Source: [Bacteroides] pectinophilus (GTDB lineage Bacteria > Bacillota > Clostridia > Lachnospirales > Lachnospiraceae). From it: a stretch of DNA of 64,000 nucleotides. The notes beneath the pieces were generated by a model. It did no database searches. It was not told where the DNA came from and saw only the letters and a list, made by a program, of their open reading frames with translations. Made by a program: the position numbers and the translations under genes. Shown here one piece after another: positions 50,967-59,778 of this stretch. Location of the stretch: NCBI GenBank assembly GCA_025146925.1, contig CP102260.1:1565001-1629000 (forward strand). Reading direction: 5' to 3'. Each line of letters begins with the position of its first letter. Position 1 is the first letter of the stretch.

Positions 50967-51824
50967 TTAATTATTCATCTTTCTTCTTACAATCTGAAGA
51001 AAACTCTGCTTTGTCGTCTTTATAAGGCGCACCTTGTTCTCCAGCTTTGTGATTACAAGCTTATCACCCGTTATCATCTTGCAGAACAGCTCGCCGTCAA
51101 ATGAAGCCACTCTTTCCTCTTCAAGTCCTTTGTTATCGCTCATCTCAATGACTATTGAATTGTCCGCTCCGAGTACTATACTTCTCTTATTAAGTGTATG
51201 CGGGCATATCGGAGTTATCATTATTATCTCGGCATTAGGCTGTACAATAGGACCGCCTGCTGACAGACTGTATGCCGTTGAGCCTGTTGCTGTAGATACA
51301 ATCACACCGTCAGCCGAATAAGAATTGAGATATTCAGCGTTGACAAAGACATCAAAATCTATTACACGGAGAATTCCGTTACGGTTAATCGTTATATCAT
51401 TAAGAGCCGTATTCTCATAGATAAGCTCTCCATTGCGATATACATTGCCCTTGAGCATCATTCTTGTATCAAATTCATACTCGCCGCGTATTATTGCCCC
51501 AAGCGCTGTATACAGATCTTCTTTTTCTATATCCGTAAGGAAGCCCAATGTTCCTATGTTAACACCAAGAAGCGGTATATCCCTAAGGTGCAGATCCCTT
51601 GCAGCCTGTATGAGCGTACCATCACCACCAAGGACGATAACACACTCCACATCCTGCGGAATCAGATCCGCATTGGTATAACGGTACTTAGTATATGTAA
51701 GATCTTCCGAAGCATCCTGACACGCACAGTTCATTCCGAGACTCTTCAGATAATTCATTACCTCATGGGTAAATGAATAATCAGGATCTTTTGCCTTATT
51801 CGTAATAATGTAGAAATTCTTCAT
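50967..51824 (-). CDS. nadK: NAD kinase
   Basis: Phosphorylates NAD to NADP, 285 residues. The ATP/NAD-binding motif VLGGDGTLIQAARDL and NIGTLGFLTDIE are intact, with a TATGSTAYSLSAGGPIV segment (family NE/D site nearby at NTALNDITI). GGTGG lies before the ATG. It is separated from tlyA by 72 bases with a small GC hairpin. Confidence 0.96.
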   Translation of the reverse strand: MKNFYIITNKAKDPDYSFTHEVMNYLKSLGMNCACQDASEDLTYTKYRYTNADLIPQDVECVIVLGGDGTLIQAARDLHLRDIPLLGVNIGTLGFLTDIEKEDLYTALGAIIRGEYEFDTRMMLKGNVYRNGELIYENTALNDITINRNGILRVIDFDVFVNAEYLNSYSADGVIVSTATGSTAYSLSAGGPIVQPNAEIIMITPICPHTLNKRSIVLGADNSIVIEMSDNKGLEEERVASFDGELFCKMITGDKLVITKLENKVRLIKTTKQSFLQIVRRKMNN

Positions 51825-51858
51825 TCTTTAACCACCCACAATATATAGCATCATAATC

Positions 51859-51872
51859 GGGGCTTCTGCCCC
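51859..51872. terminator. Small GC hairpin between tlyA and nadK
   Basis: GGGGC-TTCT-GCCCC, five perfect G-C pairs. No real T-run follows on minus (GATTATG), so termination would be weak. Confidence 0.3.
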
Positions 51873-51896
51873 AGCATCTATCAGTCTATAAATAAT

Positions 51897-52697
51897 TTAC
51901 AACACTTCATGTGCTTTTTCAACTATTTCATCAATGTTAATGTCCGGTGCATCATACACACCATCCATATGTTTCTGAAGGTGCATAAGATACTCAATAT
52001 TACCCTCAGGTCCCTTCACAGGTGAAAAGTCAAGATTAAGCACTTCATAATGATTATCAATTGCAAACTGCATCACGCGTTCAATAACCTCCCTGTGAAC
52101 GGCTTTATCACGCACAACACCATGCTTTCCGACCTGCTCACGCCCCGCCTCAAACTGCGGCTTTATAAGACATACCACCTGTCCGTCATCAGTAAGAAGA
52201 TTATATACAGGCACAAGTACTTTTGTAAGCGAGATAAATGATACATCTATGCTTGCAAACCTGATTCTGTCTGCAATATCATCAGGCGTGACATATCTTA
52301 TATTGGTCTTTTCCATGACAACAACGCGTTCGTCCTGACGGAGCTTCCATGCAAGCTGTCCGTTGCCTACATCAACAGAATATACCTTAACGGCACCATT
52401 CTGCAACATGCAGTCTGTGAAGCCACCCGTAGATGAGCCGACATCCATGCATACCTTGCCTTCAAGCGTAACATCAAAATTATTCATCGCTTTCTCAAGC
52501 TTAAGTCCTCCGCGGCTTACATATCTGAGTGTGCTGCCTCTTACCTCAATGGATACACTCTCATCAAACTTCTGACCGCATTTGTCCTCTTTGCTGCCGT
52601 CAACATAGACTATGCCTGACATAATAATGGCCTGCGCCTTGCTTCTTGTCTCGCTTAAGCCTCTGTTAACCATAAGTACGTCTAATCTTTCTTTCAT
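51897..52697 (-). CDS. tlyA: TlyA-family rRNA 2'-O-methyltransferase
   Basis: A 266-residue protein with an N-terminal S4 domain (about 1-60, LMVNRGLSETRSKAQAIIMSG) and an FtsJ-like SAM methyltransferase domain, with the SAM loop VCMDVGSSTGGFTDCML. Mycobacterial TlyA methylates 16S C1409 and 23S C1920; in Firmicutes (YqxC) the target is less certain. It is not a hemolysin despite the old family name. GAGG lies before the ATG. Confidence 0.92.
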   Translation of the reverse strand: MKERLDVLMVNRGLSETRSKAQAIIMSGIVYVDGSKEDKCGQKFDESVSIEVRGSTLRYVSRGGLKLEKAMNNFDVTLEGKVCMDVGSSTGGFTDCMLQNGAVKVYSVDVGNGQLAWKLRQDERVVVMEKTNIRYVTPDDIADRIRFASIDVSFISLTKVLVPVYNLLTDDGQVVCLIKPQFEAGREQVGKHGVVRDKAVHREVIERVMQFAIDNHYEVLNLDFSPVKGPEGNIEYLMHLQKHMDGVYDAPDINIDEIVEKAHEVL

Positions 52698-52734
52698 CGC
52701 AAAACCTCATATCATATATCTTATATCTTCAGCT

Positions 52735-54612
52735 TCATCCGTTATTCTTCATATCTGCTATAGTTTCCATAATCCTGTCAAACACAGCCTCAGCATCAAT
52801 TCCTGCTTCATGCTTAAGAATATCAACATTGCCATGTTCTATATAATCATCAGGAAGCGCAATACCCAATGTTCTTATATTAAGACCATTCATCTGTGTA
52901 TATCTGCTTACTGCCTCTCCGAACCCGCCTGTATATACATTCTCTTCCAGAGTAACAAGCAGCTCATGCTCATCAGCAATATCACATATCATATCTTCAT
53001 CGATTGGTTTAACAAACCTTGCATTAACTATGGTTGCATCTATATTATATTCCTTAAGACGTTCACCTGTCGTAAGTGCTGTCTCCATCATATTGCCAAC
53101 TGCCATCAGGCATATATGGCTTCCTTCATGAATAAGTTCGCTCTTACCGTATTCTATCGGCTGGGCGTATTCTGAAAGCCCGGTATATGCACACCCTCTC
53201 GGATACCGTATTGCTATCGGTCCGTAAAAATGTTCCAGAGCGAACTCAAGTGCATTTTCAAGCTCCCATCCGTTCTTAGGTGCTATTATAGTCATATTGG
53301 GAATTACCGACAGGAATGACAGGTCAAATATTCCCTGATGCGTCTCTCCGTCACTTCCCACAAGTCCTGCCCTGTCTATTGCAAACACAACATGGAGCTG
53401 CTGCATACATACATCATGAAGTATCTGGTCGAATGCTCTCTGAAGGAATGATGAATATACCGCAAATACCGGTTTCATTCCGCCTGCTGCAAGTCCCGCC
53501 GAGAATGTAACCGCATGTTCTTCTGCAATCCCGACATCAAAAAACCTGTCCGGAAACCATTTTTTGAACTTGTCAAGTCCCGTTCCATCCGGCATGGCCG
53601 CAGTTATAGCAACGACCGATCTGTCATTCTTTGCTATATCACATATCTTTCTTGAAAATACAGCCGAATAGCTCTCGCCCTTTCCAACCGACAGTGATTT
53701 CCCAGTCTTTATGTCAAACGGTCCTATTCCGTGAAACCTGCTCGGATTCTTCTCCGCAGGTGCATAGCCATGACCTTTCTGCGTAACAACATGGACAAGA
53801 ACAGGTGAATCTACTCTCTTTGCTATGTTAAATATCTTAATAAGCTTGTGTATGTTATGCCCGTCAACAGGTCCGAGATACTGTATTCCCATATCTTCAA
53901 ATATCTGCCCCGGCACTATAAACTGCTTTATATTGCTTTTTGTCTTTTTAATCTTCTCTACAAGTGCGTCACCGTTAGGAAGCTTGTGAAGAGTATTCTT
54001 GACATCCTCCTTAAGGTCATAATAAGAATATGAAGAACGCACGTCATCGAGAATTCTTGATATACCGCCTACATTCTCGGATATGGACATCGAATTGTCA
54101 TTAAGGACTATAATAAAATTCTTCTTAAGAGATGATGCATTATTAAGTGCTTCATATGCCATTCCTCCGGTGAGCGCGCCATCTCCTATGACAGATATAA
54201 CGTGGTAATCTTCACCTGTTATATTGCGTGCGCTTGCATATCCGAGACCTGCCGATATTGACGTTGAACTGTGTCCTGTGTCAAATGCATCATAATTGCT
54301 TTCATTACGCTTAGGGAAGCCGCTCATGCCGCCATATTTGCGGAGCTTGTTGAACTGATTCTTGCGTCCGGTCAGAATCTTATGCGTATATGACTGATGC
54401 CCCACATCCCATATAAGCTTGTCCGTCGGAAGGTCGAATACAATGTGCAATGCCATTGTAAGCTCGACAACACCGAGATTGGATGCCAGATGACCTCCCG
54501 TCTTACTTATGCTGTCGATAAGGAACTGGCGTATCTCCTGTGCAAGCTGCTCATATTCTTCAGGATCTATTCTTTTGATGTCATTAGGTTTGTTTATCTT
54601 ATCAAGAATCAT
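52735..54612 (-). CDS. dxs: 1-deoxy-D-xylulose-5-phosphate synthase
   Basis: First enzyme of the MEP isoprenoid pathway, 625 residues, a TPP-dependent transketolase-like enzyme. TPP motif GDGALTGGMAYEALNNAS, the N-terminal GGHLASNLGVVELTMALH, the transketolase centre AEEHAVTFSAGLA and the C-terminal LEENVYTGGFGEAV are intact. Start at 54612 follows GAGG; the ATG at 54624 contains it. It follows ispA by 27 bases. Confidence 0.97.
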   Translation of the reverse strand: MILDKINKPNDIKRIDPEEYEQLAQEIRQFLIDSISKTGGHLASNLGVVELTMALHIVFDLPTDKLIWDVGHQSYTHKILTGRKNQFNKLRKYGGMSGFPKRNESNYDAFDTGHSSTSISAGLGYASARNITGEDYHVISVIGDGALTGGMAYEALNNASSLKKNFIIVLNDNSMSISENVGGISRILDDVRSSYSYYDLKEDVKNTLHKLPNGDALVEKIKKTKSNIKQFIVPGQIFEDMGIQYLGPVDGHNIHKLIKIFNIAKRVDSPVLVHVVTQKGHGYAPAEKNPSRFHGIGPFDIKTGKSLSVGKGESYSAVFSRKICDIAKNDRSVVAITAAMPDGTGLDKFKKWFPDRFFDVGIAEEHAVTFSAGLAAGGMKPVFAVYSSFLQRAFDQILHDVCMQQLHVVFAIDRAGLVGSDGETHQGIFDLSFLSVIPNMTIIAPKNGWELENALEFALEHFYGPIAIRYPRGCAYTGLSEYAQPIEYGKSELIHEGSHICLMAVGNMMETALTTGERLKEYNIDATIVNARFVKPIDEDMICDIADEHELLVTLEENVYTGGFGEAVSRYTQMNGLNIRTLGIALPDDYIEHGNVDILKHEAGIDAEAVFDRIMETIADMKNNG

Positions 54613-54639
54613 ATTAACCCTCATTCTTGCCTTTTACTA

Positions 54640-55542
54640 TTAATTGTTACGGTGTATCATGTACTTCACGAGGTCTGTAAGGAAGCCTTCACCGCCTATA
54701 CTGCATATGATATCAACTGCTTCATTGGAAAGCTCTGCAACATCCGATACTGCCTTGTCCATTCCGTAGAGTGTAACATATGTCGTTTTGTTATTCTTCT
54801 CGTCACTTAATACCGGCTTGCCTATGACTTCTGCGTCTCCTGTAACATCAAGAATGTCATCCTGTATCTGGAATGCAACTCCGACAAGGTCTCCCGCTTT
54901 CTCAAGCTTTGCAGTAACCTCATCTGGAGCGCCTGCAAGTATTGCCCCCGCCATAAATGCTGCTTCAATAAGTGCACCTGTCTTAAGCCTGAAAATGTAA
55001 TCAAGCTGTCCGGCATTCATCGGCATGCCCGTGAGCTTCACATCAAGTGTCTGCCCGCCAACCATGCCATATATTCCTGCCTTTCCTGCAATCACCGACG
55101 CTGCACGTATACTGCGTTCCCTGTACGTATCAGTCATATCACATGCTGCCCTCAGCATAGTCTCGTAAGCATAATTAAGAAGCGCATCACCGGCAAGAAT
55201 CCCCATATCTTCGCCGAATGCCGCATGCGTTGTAAGTTGGCCTCTTCTGTACATGTCATTGTCCATTGCCGGAAGATCGTCATGTACAAGCGAATACGTA
55301 TGTATGAACTCAAGTGCCGCCATAAACGGATGAAGGACCTGCGCTGCACATTCTTCACTGCCCCCGCACAGCTTATATGCCTCAGACATAATAAGCGGAC
55401 GTATACGCTTGCCTCCTGCCATAACACTGTAATTCATGGCTTTCTCAACTTCACATGACATAGTATCTTCCGCCGGGAGAAAGCCTTTTATAATATCATT
55501 AATTGCTTCTGCTTTGTTATTAAGCATATCTTTAAACTGCAT
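54640..55542 (-). CDS. ispA: Geranylgeranyl/farnesyl diphosphate synthase family protein
   Basis: A trans-polyprenyl diphosphate synthase of 300 residues. First Asp-rich motif HDDLPAMDND and second QIQDDILDVTGD are intact, with GGKRIRP for the isopentenyl site. The residues before the first motif (LEFIHTYSLVHDD) fit farnesyl-type enzymes, but product length is uncertain. The ATG at 55542 (MQFKDM) overlaps the xseB end by 11 bases and follows AAGGGTGA by five bases. Confidence 0.92.
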   Translation of the reverse strand: MQFKDMLNNKAEAINDIIKGFLPAEDTMSCEVEKAMNYSVMAGGKRIRPLIMSEAYKLCGGSEECAAQVLHPFMAALEFIHTYSLVHDDLPAMDNDMYRRGQLTTHAAFGEDMGILAGDALLNYAYETMLRAACDMTDTYRERSIRAASVIAGKAGIYGMVGGQTLDVKLTGMPMNAGQLDYIFRLKTGALIEAAFMAGAILAGAPDEVTAKLEKAGDLVGVAFQIQDDILDVTGDAEVIGKPVLSDEKNNKTTYVTLYGMDKAVSDVAELSNEAVDIICSIGGEGFLTDLVKYMIHRNN

Positions 55543-55741
55543 CTGAATCACCCTTGTCTTCATCAAGCACTATTATCTGTTTTTCGACCTTATCAAGCTG
55601 CTGGTTACAGCTTTTGATAAGCTTCATGCCCTCGTTATATTTTTTAAATGAGTCATCAAGTGAAAGCGCACCGCTCTCAAGCTGTGATATTATCTCGTCA
55701 AGCTTTGCAAATGATTCCTCAACAGTTGCTGCTTTCGCCAT
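55532..55741 (-). CDS. xseB: Exodeoxyribonuclease VII small subunit
   Basis: XseB, 69 residues, the small helical subunit of exonuclease VII. The family motif SFAKLDEIISQLESGALSLDDSFKKYNEGM is recognisable (LESGALSLD core). GGAG of its ribosome binding site overlaps the stop of xseA. Confidence 0.96.
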   Translation of the reverse strand: MAKAATVEESFAKLDEIISQLESGALSLDDSFKKYNEGMKLIKSCNQQLDKVEKQIIVLDEDKGDSDAV

Positions 55742-55744
55742 CTG

Positions 55745-56959
55745 CTAACTCCTTTCATTACTGTCAGCTGCTGAAACTTCCGTTACACATGCCGATATAA
55801 TTCCGTCAGTAACATTAACCCTGATATTATTGCCGGGACTGACATCGCCGATACTCCTCACAGGACGCCCGACATCATCTTCAACATATGCATATCCGCC
55901 TTTAAGCGCCGTAAGCGGAGACAGCCCATGAAGCTTCTCTGCCTTAATTGCAAGTTCATGCCTCTTAAGTGTCACAACCGACTTGATTGCCCTGTTAAGC
56001 CTGTCCTCATAATCAGCTGTAATCTGTCTGTTTTCATTAAGCTTTGACTCCGGACTCAGATACTTAAGCTTTGCTGCTCTTTGTTCAAGCATCATGCGCA
56101 TACGCTCAAGCTTATAATTCATTGCACTGTTAAGTCCGGACCTGTACTGTTCTATCGCTCCTTCAATTCCGGTAATGTCCGCAACTGCAAGTTCTGCCGC
56201 AGCTGATGGTGTAGGTGCCCTCATATCTGCAACAAAATCAGCAATTGTAAAATCAGTCTCATGTCCTACCGCTGATATAATCGGTGTAGCTGCGTCAAAT
56301 ATTGCCCTTGCCACACATTCCTCATTGAACGCCCACAGATCTTCAATCGAACCGCCTCCACGTCCCGCTATTATTACATCAAGCCCCATGGAATCAAGCC
56401 TGCGTATTCCTTTTACAATGCTGTACTTTGCTTCATCCCCCTGGACTGTTGCAGGATACAGTATAAGCTGAACATACGGATTACGTCTCCTTGATATATT
56501 AATAATATCCTGGATTGCAGCTCCTGTTGAAGCCGTAACTATTCCTATCTTCCTTGCAAATGCCGGAATCGGCTTTTTATATTCCTGCGCAAACATTCCC
56601 ATCTCTTCAAGTTCTGCCTTCAGCTGCTCGAACCTTCTGTAAAGATCTCCCATACCGGCAGCCTCTACAGAATTAACATAGAGCTGGTATCTTCCGTCAC
56701 GTTCATATATATCAATTCTTCCGGACACATTAACCTTCATGCCGTTCTCAAGCCTGAACCCGACATTCTTCGCATTCCCCGCAAAAAGGACAGCCGCAAT
56801 AGTGCCGGTCTCATCCTTAAGTGTAAAATATATATGACCTGACGTATGATATTTGCAATTGGAAATCTCGCCCCGGACAATTACCTTATTAAGGACAAAA
56901 TCCTGCCGGAACATATTCTTTATATATAAATTAATCTGTCCGACTGTATAGGCTCTCAT
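55745..56959 (-). CDS. xseA: Exodeoxyribonuclease VII large subunit
   Basis: XseA, 404 residues, single-strand exonuclease. An OB-fold (about 1-100, VRGEISNCKYHTSGHIYFTLKD) is followed by the catalytic domain with GIVTASTGAAIQDIINISRRRNP, IIAGRGGGSIEDLWAFNEE, SAVGHETDFTIADFVADMRAPTPSAAAEL (parts GHETDFTI, RAPTPS). Start at 56959 overlaps the nusB stop as ATGA, so coupled. Confidence 0.97.
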   Translation of the reverse strand: MRAYTVGQINLYIKNMFRQDFVLNKVIVRGEISNCKYHTSGHIYFTLKDETGTIAAVLFAGNAKNVGFRLENGMKVNVSGRIDIYERDGRYQLYVNSVEAAGMGDLYRRFEQLKAELEEMGMFAQEYKKPIPAFARKIGIVTASTGAAIQDIINISRRRNPYVQLILYPATVQGDEAKYSIVKGIRRLDSMGLDVIIAGRGGGSIEDLWAFNEECVARAIFDAATPIISAVGHETDFTIADFVADMRAPTPSAAAELAVADITGIEGAIEQYRSGLNSAMNYKLERMRMMLEQRAAKLKYLSPESKLNENRQITADYEDRLNRAIKSVVTLKRHELAIKAEKLHGLSPLTALKGGYAYVEDDVGRPVRSIGDVSPGNNIRVNVTDGIISACVTEVSAADSNERS

Positions 56960-57351
56960 AAAAGCTTGGCCAGTATTCCGTTAACAAATGCCGGTGATGT
57001 GTCACCGCCGTATACCTTTGCAAGTTCTACTGCCTCATTAATTGCTACATTAGCCGGAATATCATCATCATAAAGCAGCTCATATACTGCAAGTCTTAGA
57101 ATTGTGAGTTCAACCTTACCCATTCTCTCAAGCTTCCATCCTTCTGATACGGATTCAAGCTTTTTATCAATCTCAGGAAGCAGTTCTACTATGGCAGATA
57201 CTCTCTTCTCCATATATCCGCGCTCTTCATCAGTTATATTGTCTATCGTATCAAGATAGAGTCCGTCCTGACTTGAAATTTCCGAAGAGTCATGGAACTC
57301 AACACGGAAAAGCATTGAAAAAATGTGCTTTCTGATAGTATGTCTTGTCAT
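56956..57351 (-). CDS. nusB: Transcription antitermination protein NusB
   Basis: NusB, 131 residues, binds boxA RNA with S10 in rRNA antitermination. Helical family features are RKHIFSMLFRVEFHD, YELLYDDDIPANVAINEAVELAKVYGGD and FVNGILAKL. Start at 57351 (MTRHTIRK) follows GGAG by six bases; the ATG at 57363 contains it. It heads the nusB-xseAB-ispA-dxs run. Confidence 0.96.
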   Translation of the reverse strand: MTRHTIRKHIFSMLFRVEFHDSSEISSQDGLYLDTIDNITDEERGYMEKRVSAIVELLPEIDKKLESVSEGWKLERMGKVELTILRLAVYELLYDDDIPANVAINEAVELAKVYGGDTSPAFVNGILAKLL

Positions 57352-57420
57352 CTTAATCTCCATTCCCGCGCATCTGCTGCGCTGTTATTTGTCATTACTT
57401 CCTGTCACTTATATTATCGC

Positions 57421-57462
57421 AAAAAGGACCGCTTCACCCAATATGCGTGCAGCAGTCCCTTT
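57421..57462 (-). terminator. Terminator between the Asp23 gene and nusB
   Basis: On the minus strand AAAGGGACTGCT pairs with AGCGGTCCTTT with one bulge, followed by TTTTTG. The loop is long (about 18 bases). Confidence 0.72.
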
Positions 57463-57478
57463 AATACATTACTTAATA

Positions 57479-57871
57479 TTAATCGTTCTTGTCAATGTCC
57501 ACGCCTGCAATTCTGACATTGACGTCTGTTACATCAAGTCCCGTCATTGTCTCGATTGCTGATTTTACTCTGTCCTGTACCTTCGCACATACATCAGGAA
57601 TTCCATAACCGTACTTAAGGTGAAGTGTAAGGTCAACACTCACGCTGGATTCACTTACGAATACCTTAACGCCTTTTGAAAGGCTCTTCATACCAAGTCT
57701 GCTGACAATCTCATTAGTAATATTGCCTGCCATCGATGATACGCCATCCACTTCTGTTGCCGCAAGTCCTGCAATAATTGCTACAACTTCATCTGCAACG
57801 CGTACCTCTCCGATGTTCACACTCTCATGTATTGTATATGATGTTCCTTTATCTTCAAATTCCTTAGTCAT
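57479..57871 (-). CDS. Asp23/Gls24-family envelope stress protein
   Basis: A 130-residue Asp23 (DUF322) protein, related to Staphylococcus Asp23 and B. subtilis YqhY. It starts GTSYTIHESVNIGEVRVADEVVAIIAGLAATEVDGV (core IAGLAATEVDGV) and ends with VNVRIAGVD. YqhY is linked to acetyl-CoA carboxylase levels; here the neighbours are spoIIIAH and nusB. GAGGAGG lies before the ATG, and it has its own promoter. Confidence 0.94.
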   Translation of the reverse strand: MTKEFEDKGTSYTIHESVNIGEVRVADEVVAIIAGLAATEVDGVSSMAGNITNEIVSRLGMKSLSKGVKVFVSESSVSVDLTLHLKYGYGIPDVCAKVQDRVKSAIETMTGLDVTDVNVRIAGVDIDKND

Positions 57872-57918
57872 TCCAATACCTCCTCACACGGATATTATAT
57901 ACTTTTCATAATGTACTT

Positions 57919-57947
57919 ATTATACTAGCAAATTCTAATTATTGCAA
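57919..57947 (-). promoter_or_regulatory. Promoter of the Asp23 gene
   Basis: On the minus strand TTGCAA (57942-57947), a 17-base spacer and a perfect TATAAT (57919-57924). The -35 lies in the last codons of spoIIIAH. Confidence 0.7.
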
Positions 57948-58525
57948 ATACTAATTGTAATACGGTCCGCAGATACGCCTGATTTTCTTTTGACAATATC
58001 TTCTATCTGTGCTTTTTCACTCTCTGTAAGAGATGTTCGGTTCACAACGACATCTGCGCTTCCGTCAGATATGGATACCACGGAATCCGCAAAGCCCTTT
58101 GCCTCAAGGAGAAGTTCTGCTGCCATCTCCTTCTCCGCATAATCCGCAATTGCCGATATCTGCTTTACTGCCGTCTGACGTGCCGATTCGGAAAGCTTTT
58201 CATTATTCACTATTTCAAGAAGACTCTCCTTATTCTTGGCACGTATCTGTTCTCTGTTAAGCTTCGCCTCATTTATAATGCTTCCGGTAACCGTAGAGGA
58301 TGTGAGCACTGCTGTTCCCGGCTCAACTATCGAATCATCCTCTATAACATCCGTATCCCGGTTCTTACTTATATCATCTGCTGAGACAGTCTTTGCTCCC
58401 GCACCTTTTGCGTCAAGCATCTCTCTGAGATTGCCGGAATAATTAATGTACCCGGCAACAGCAATCATAACTGCAAGCGCTGTTATAATAACCTGATTCT
58501 TACCAATAGACTTCTTCAATTTCAT
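57935..58525 (-). CDS. spoIIIAH: Stage III sporulation protein AH
   Basis: SpoIIIAH, 196 residues, the mother-cell ring protein that binds SpoIIQ across the engulfment space. One membrane segment (about 11-28), a linker, and a YscJ/FliF-like ring-building domain (about 85-190, with SESARQTAVKQISAIADYAEKEMAAELLLEAKG region; core EKEMAAELLLEAKG). Start at 58525 follows GGAG. It ends the spoIIIA operon. Confidence 0.95.
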   Translation of the reverse strand: MKLKKSIGKNQVIITALAVMIAVAGYINYSGNLREMLDAKGAGAKTVSADDISKNRDTDVIEDDSIVEPGTAVLTSSTVTGSIINEAKLNREQIRAKNKESLLEIVNNEKLSESARQTAVKQISAIADYAEKEMAAELLLEAKGFADSVVSISDGSADVVVNRTSLTESEKAQIEDIVKRKSGVSADRITISICNN

Positions 58526-58560
58526 TACATCTCCTTTAGAACTTATTATGTTCGTCAATT

Positions 58561-59145
58561 CTATTTATTCATTCTGAGCACCTGAATCCTATGTACAGGA
58601 ACATTAAGCAGAGCCTGCGCCGCTGCCGTTATGGATGATACCACCTCCGGATTATCTGCTCCCTGCGCTATAACGACAACTCCCTGTGCCTGTGGCTTTT
58701 TTTCCTGAATGACGTAAGGACTGTCCGTCCCCTGCTTTCCGTCTGTCAGATAACTCTTTGACGCAGAATACTCACGCGTATCTCTTGTTCCCCCGCTGCT
58801 GTCAGTTTCCTTAACCGTATTTTCCGACACACTTCCTTCTTCCGCCAGTACCTTTTCAGATGTCTCCTGAAATGTAATCATCACCTTCACCTTTCCGGCT
58901 CCGCTGATACTCCCGATAAATTCTTCAAGACGTTTCTCCGTGTATTCCTCATAATCATATACTCCACCCTGCGCCTCATATTCCGTACCATCAGAAGCAC
59001 CTTTGGACGAAGCTGTTTTGTTCTGCGGAACAAATCCCAGCACAAGAAGAATCAGCGCTGCAATTATGAGAATGAATTTTTTCATTCCTATATTTTTAAG
59101 AATATTCTCTTTTATCTGATTTAATGATAACTTTTCATATTTCAT
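58561..59145 (-). CDS. spoIIIAG: Stage III sporulation protein AG
   Basis: SpoIIIAG, 194 residues, which forms a large mother-cell ring in the feeding tube. A membrane segment (about 23-40) and a secretin-like RBM domain with YEEYTEKRLEEFIGSISGAGKVKVMITF and GVVVIAQGADNPEVVSSI-type features (core GSISGAGKVKVMI) are clear. An inserted Ser/Thr-rich loop (about 105-140) lies between. GGGGG lies before the ATG. Confidence 0.95.
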   Translation of the reverse strand: MKYEKLSLNQIKENILKNIGMKKFILIIAALILLVLGFVPQNKTASSKGASDGTEYEAQGGVYDYEEYTEKRLEEFIGSISGAGKVKVMITFQETSEKVLAEEGSVSENTVKETDSSGGTRDTREYSASKSYLTDGKQGTDSPYVIQEKKPQAQGVVVIAQGADNPEVVSSITAAAQALLNVPVHRIQVLRMNK

Positions 59146-59194
59146 ACAAATCCCCCATTTTTGCAGGCACCGCAGACAGCTGTTTTATGGCATC

Positions 59195-59776
59195 TTAAGT
59201 TTGTACGCATGCCACGGTTACCTTTTCACTCTCAATGCCAAACTGTGACGATATATATTCCCTGAGTTCTTCACACTCTTTGTCAGCCAACGGCACATCG
59301 GATTTTTTGTTTATATTAATACTTTCAACTTTGATTGTATCATTTCTGCATTGCGACACCGTCGTATATACAGACTGTATTTTCCCGAAATCCGGGCTGT
59401 CTTTATCCAGGCAGATGTCTATCTTACAATCCTGTACATAAAGTGCATATTCCCATGCCTTTGTATCAATCATTTTTTTGAGTTCATCCATATACGGTTC
59501 TACAACTGTATTGCCGTCAATGCCTGCTGCCATAGTCCACATCTTCATGTCTGATGTATAAGCATTGCCAAGTTCCCCTGCAAGTGATGATGCCAGGTCA
59601 AATCTGCTTCCCGCAAGCGATATCAACGGTTCCGCCACAATTAATGCAAGTATTATGCCTGCAAACATTTTTACATGTTTCCTGCACGTCTTACCCGGTA
59701 TCACAGCGACAAATATATCCGTCATTATGTAGAATATTACTATGCGCCGAACCCATTCCATTATGCTTTCAGTCAT
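59195..59776 (-). CDS. spoIIIAF: Stage III sporulation protein AF
   Basis: SpoIIIAF, 193 residues, a mother-cell membrane protein of the engulfment channel. Two N-terminal membrane segments (about 8-26 and 35-55) with VIPGKTCRKHVKMFAGIILALIV between and after, then a soluble ring domain ending in the VTVAC strand. Start at 59776 follows GGAG by seven bases; a GTG at 59782 overlaps spoIIIAE. Confidence 0.9.
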   Translation of the reverse strand: MTESIMEWVRRIVIFYIMTDIFVAVIPGKTCRKHVKMFAGIILALIVAEPLISLAGSRFDLASSLAGELGNAYTSDMKMWTMAAGIDGNTVVEPYMDELKKMIDTKAWEYALYVQDCKIDICLDKDSPDFGKIQSVYTTVSQCRNDTIKVESININKKSDVPLADKECEELREYISSQFGIESEKVTVACVQT

Positions 59777-59778
59777 TG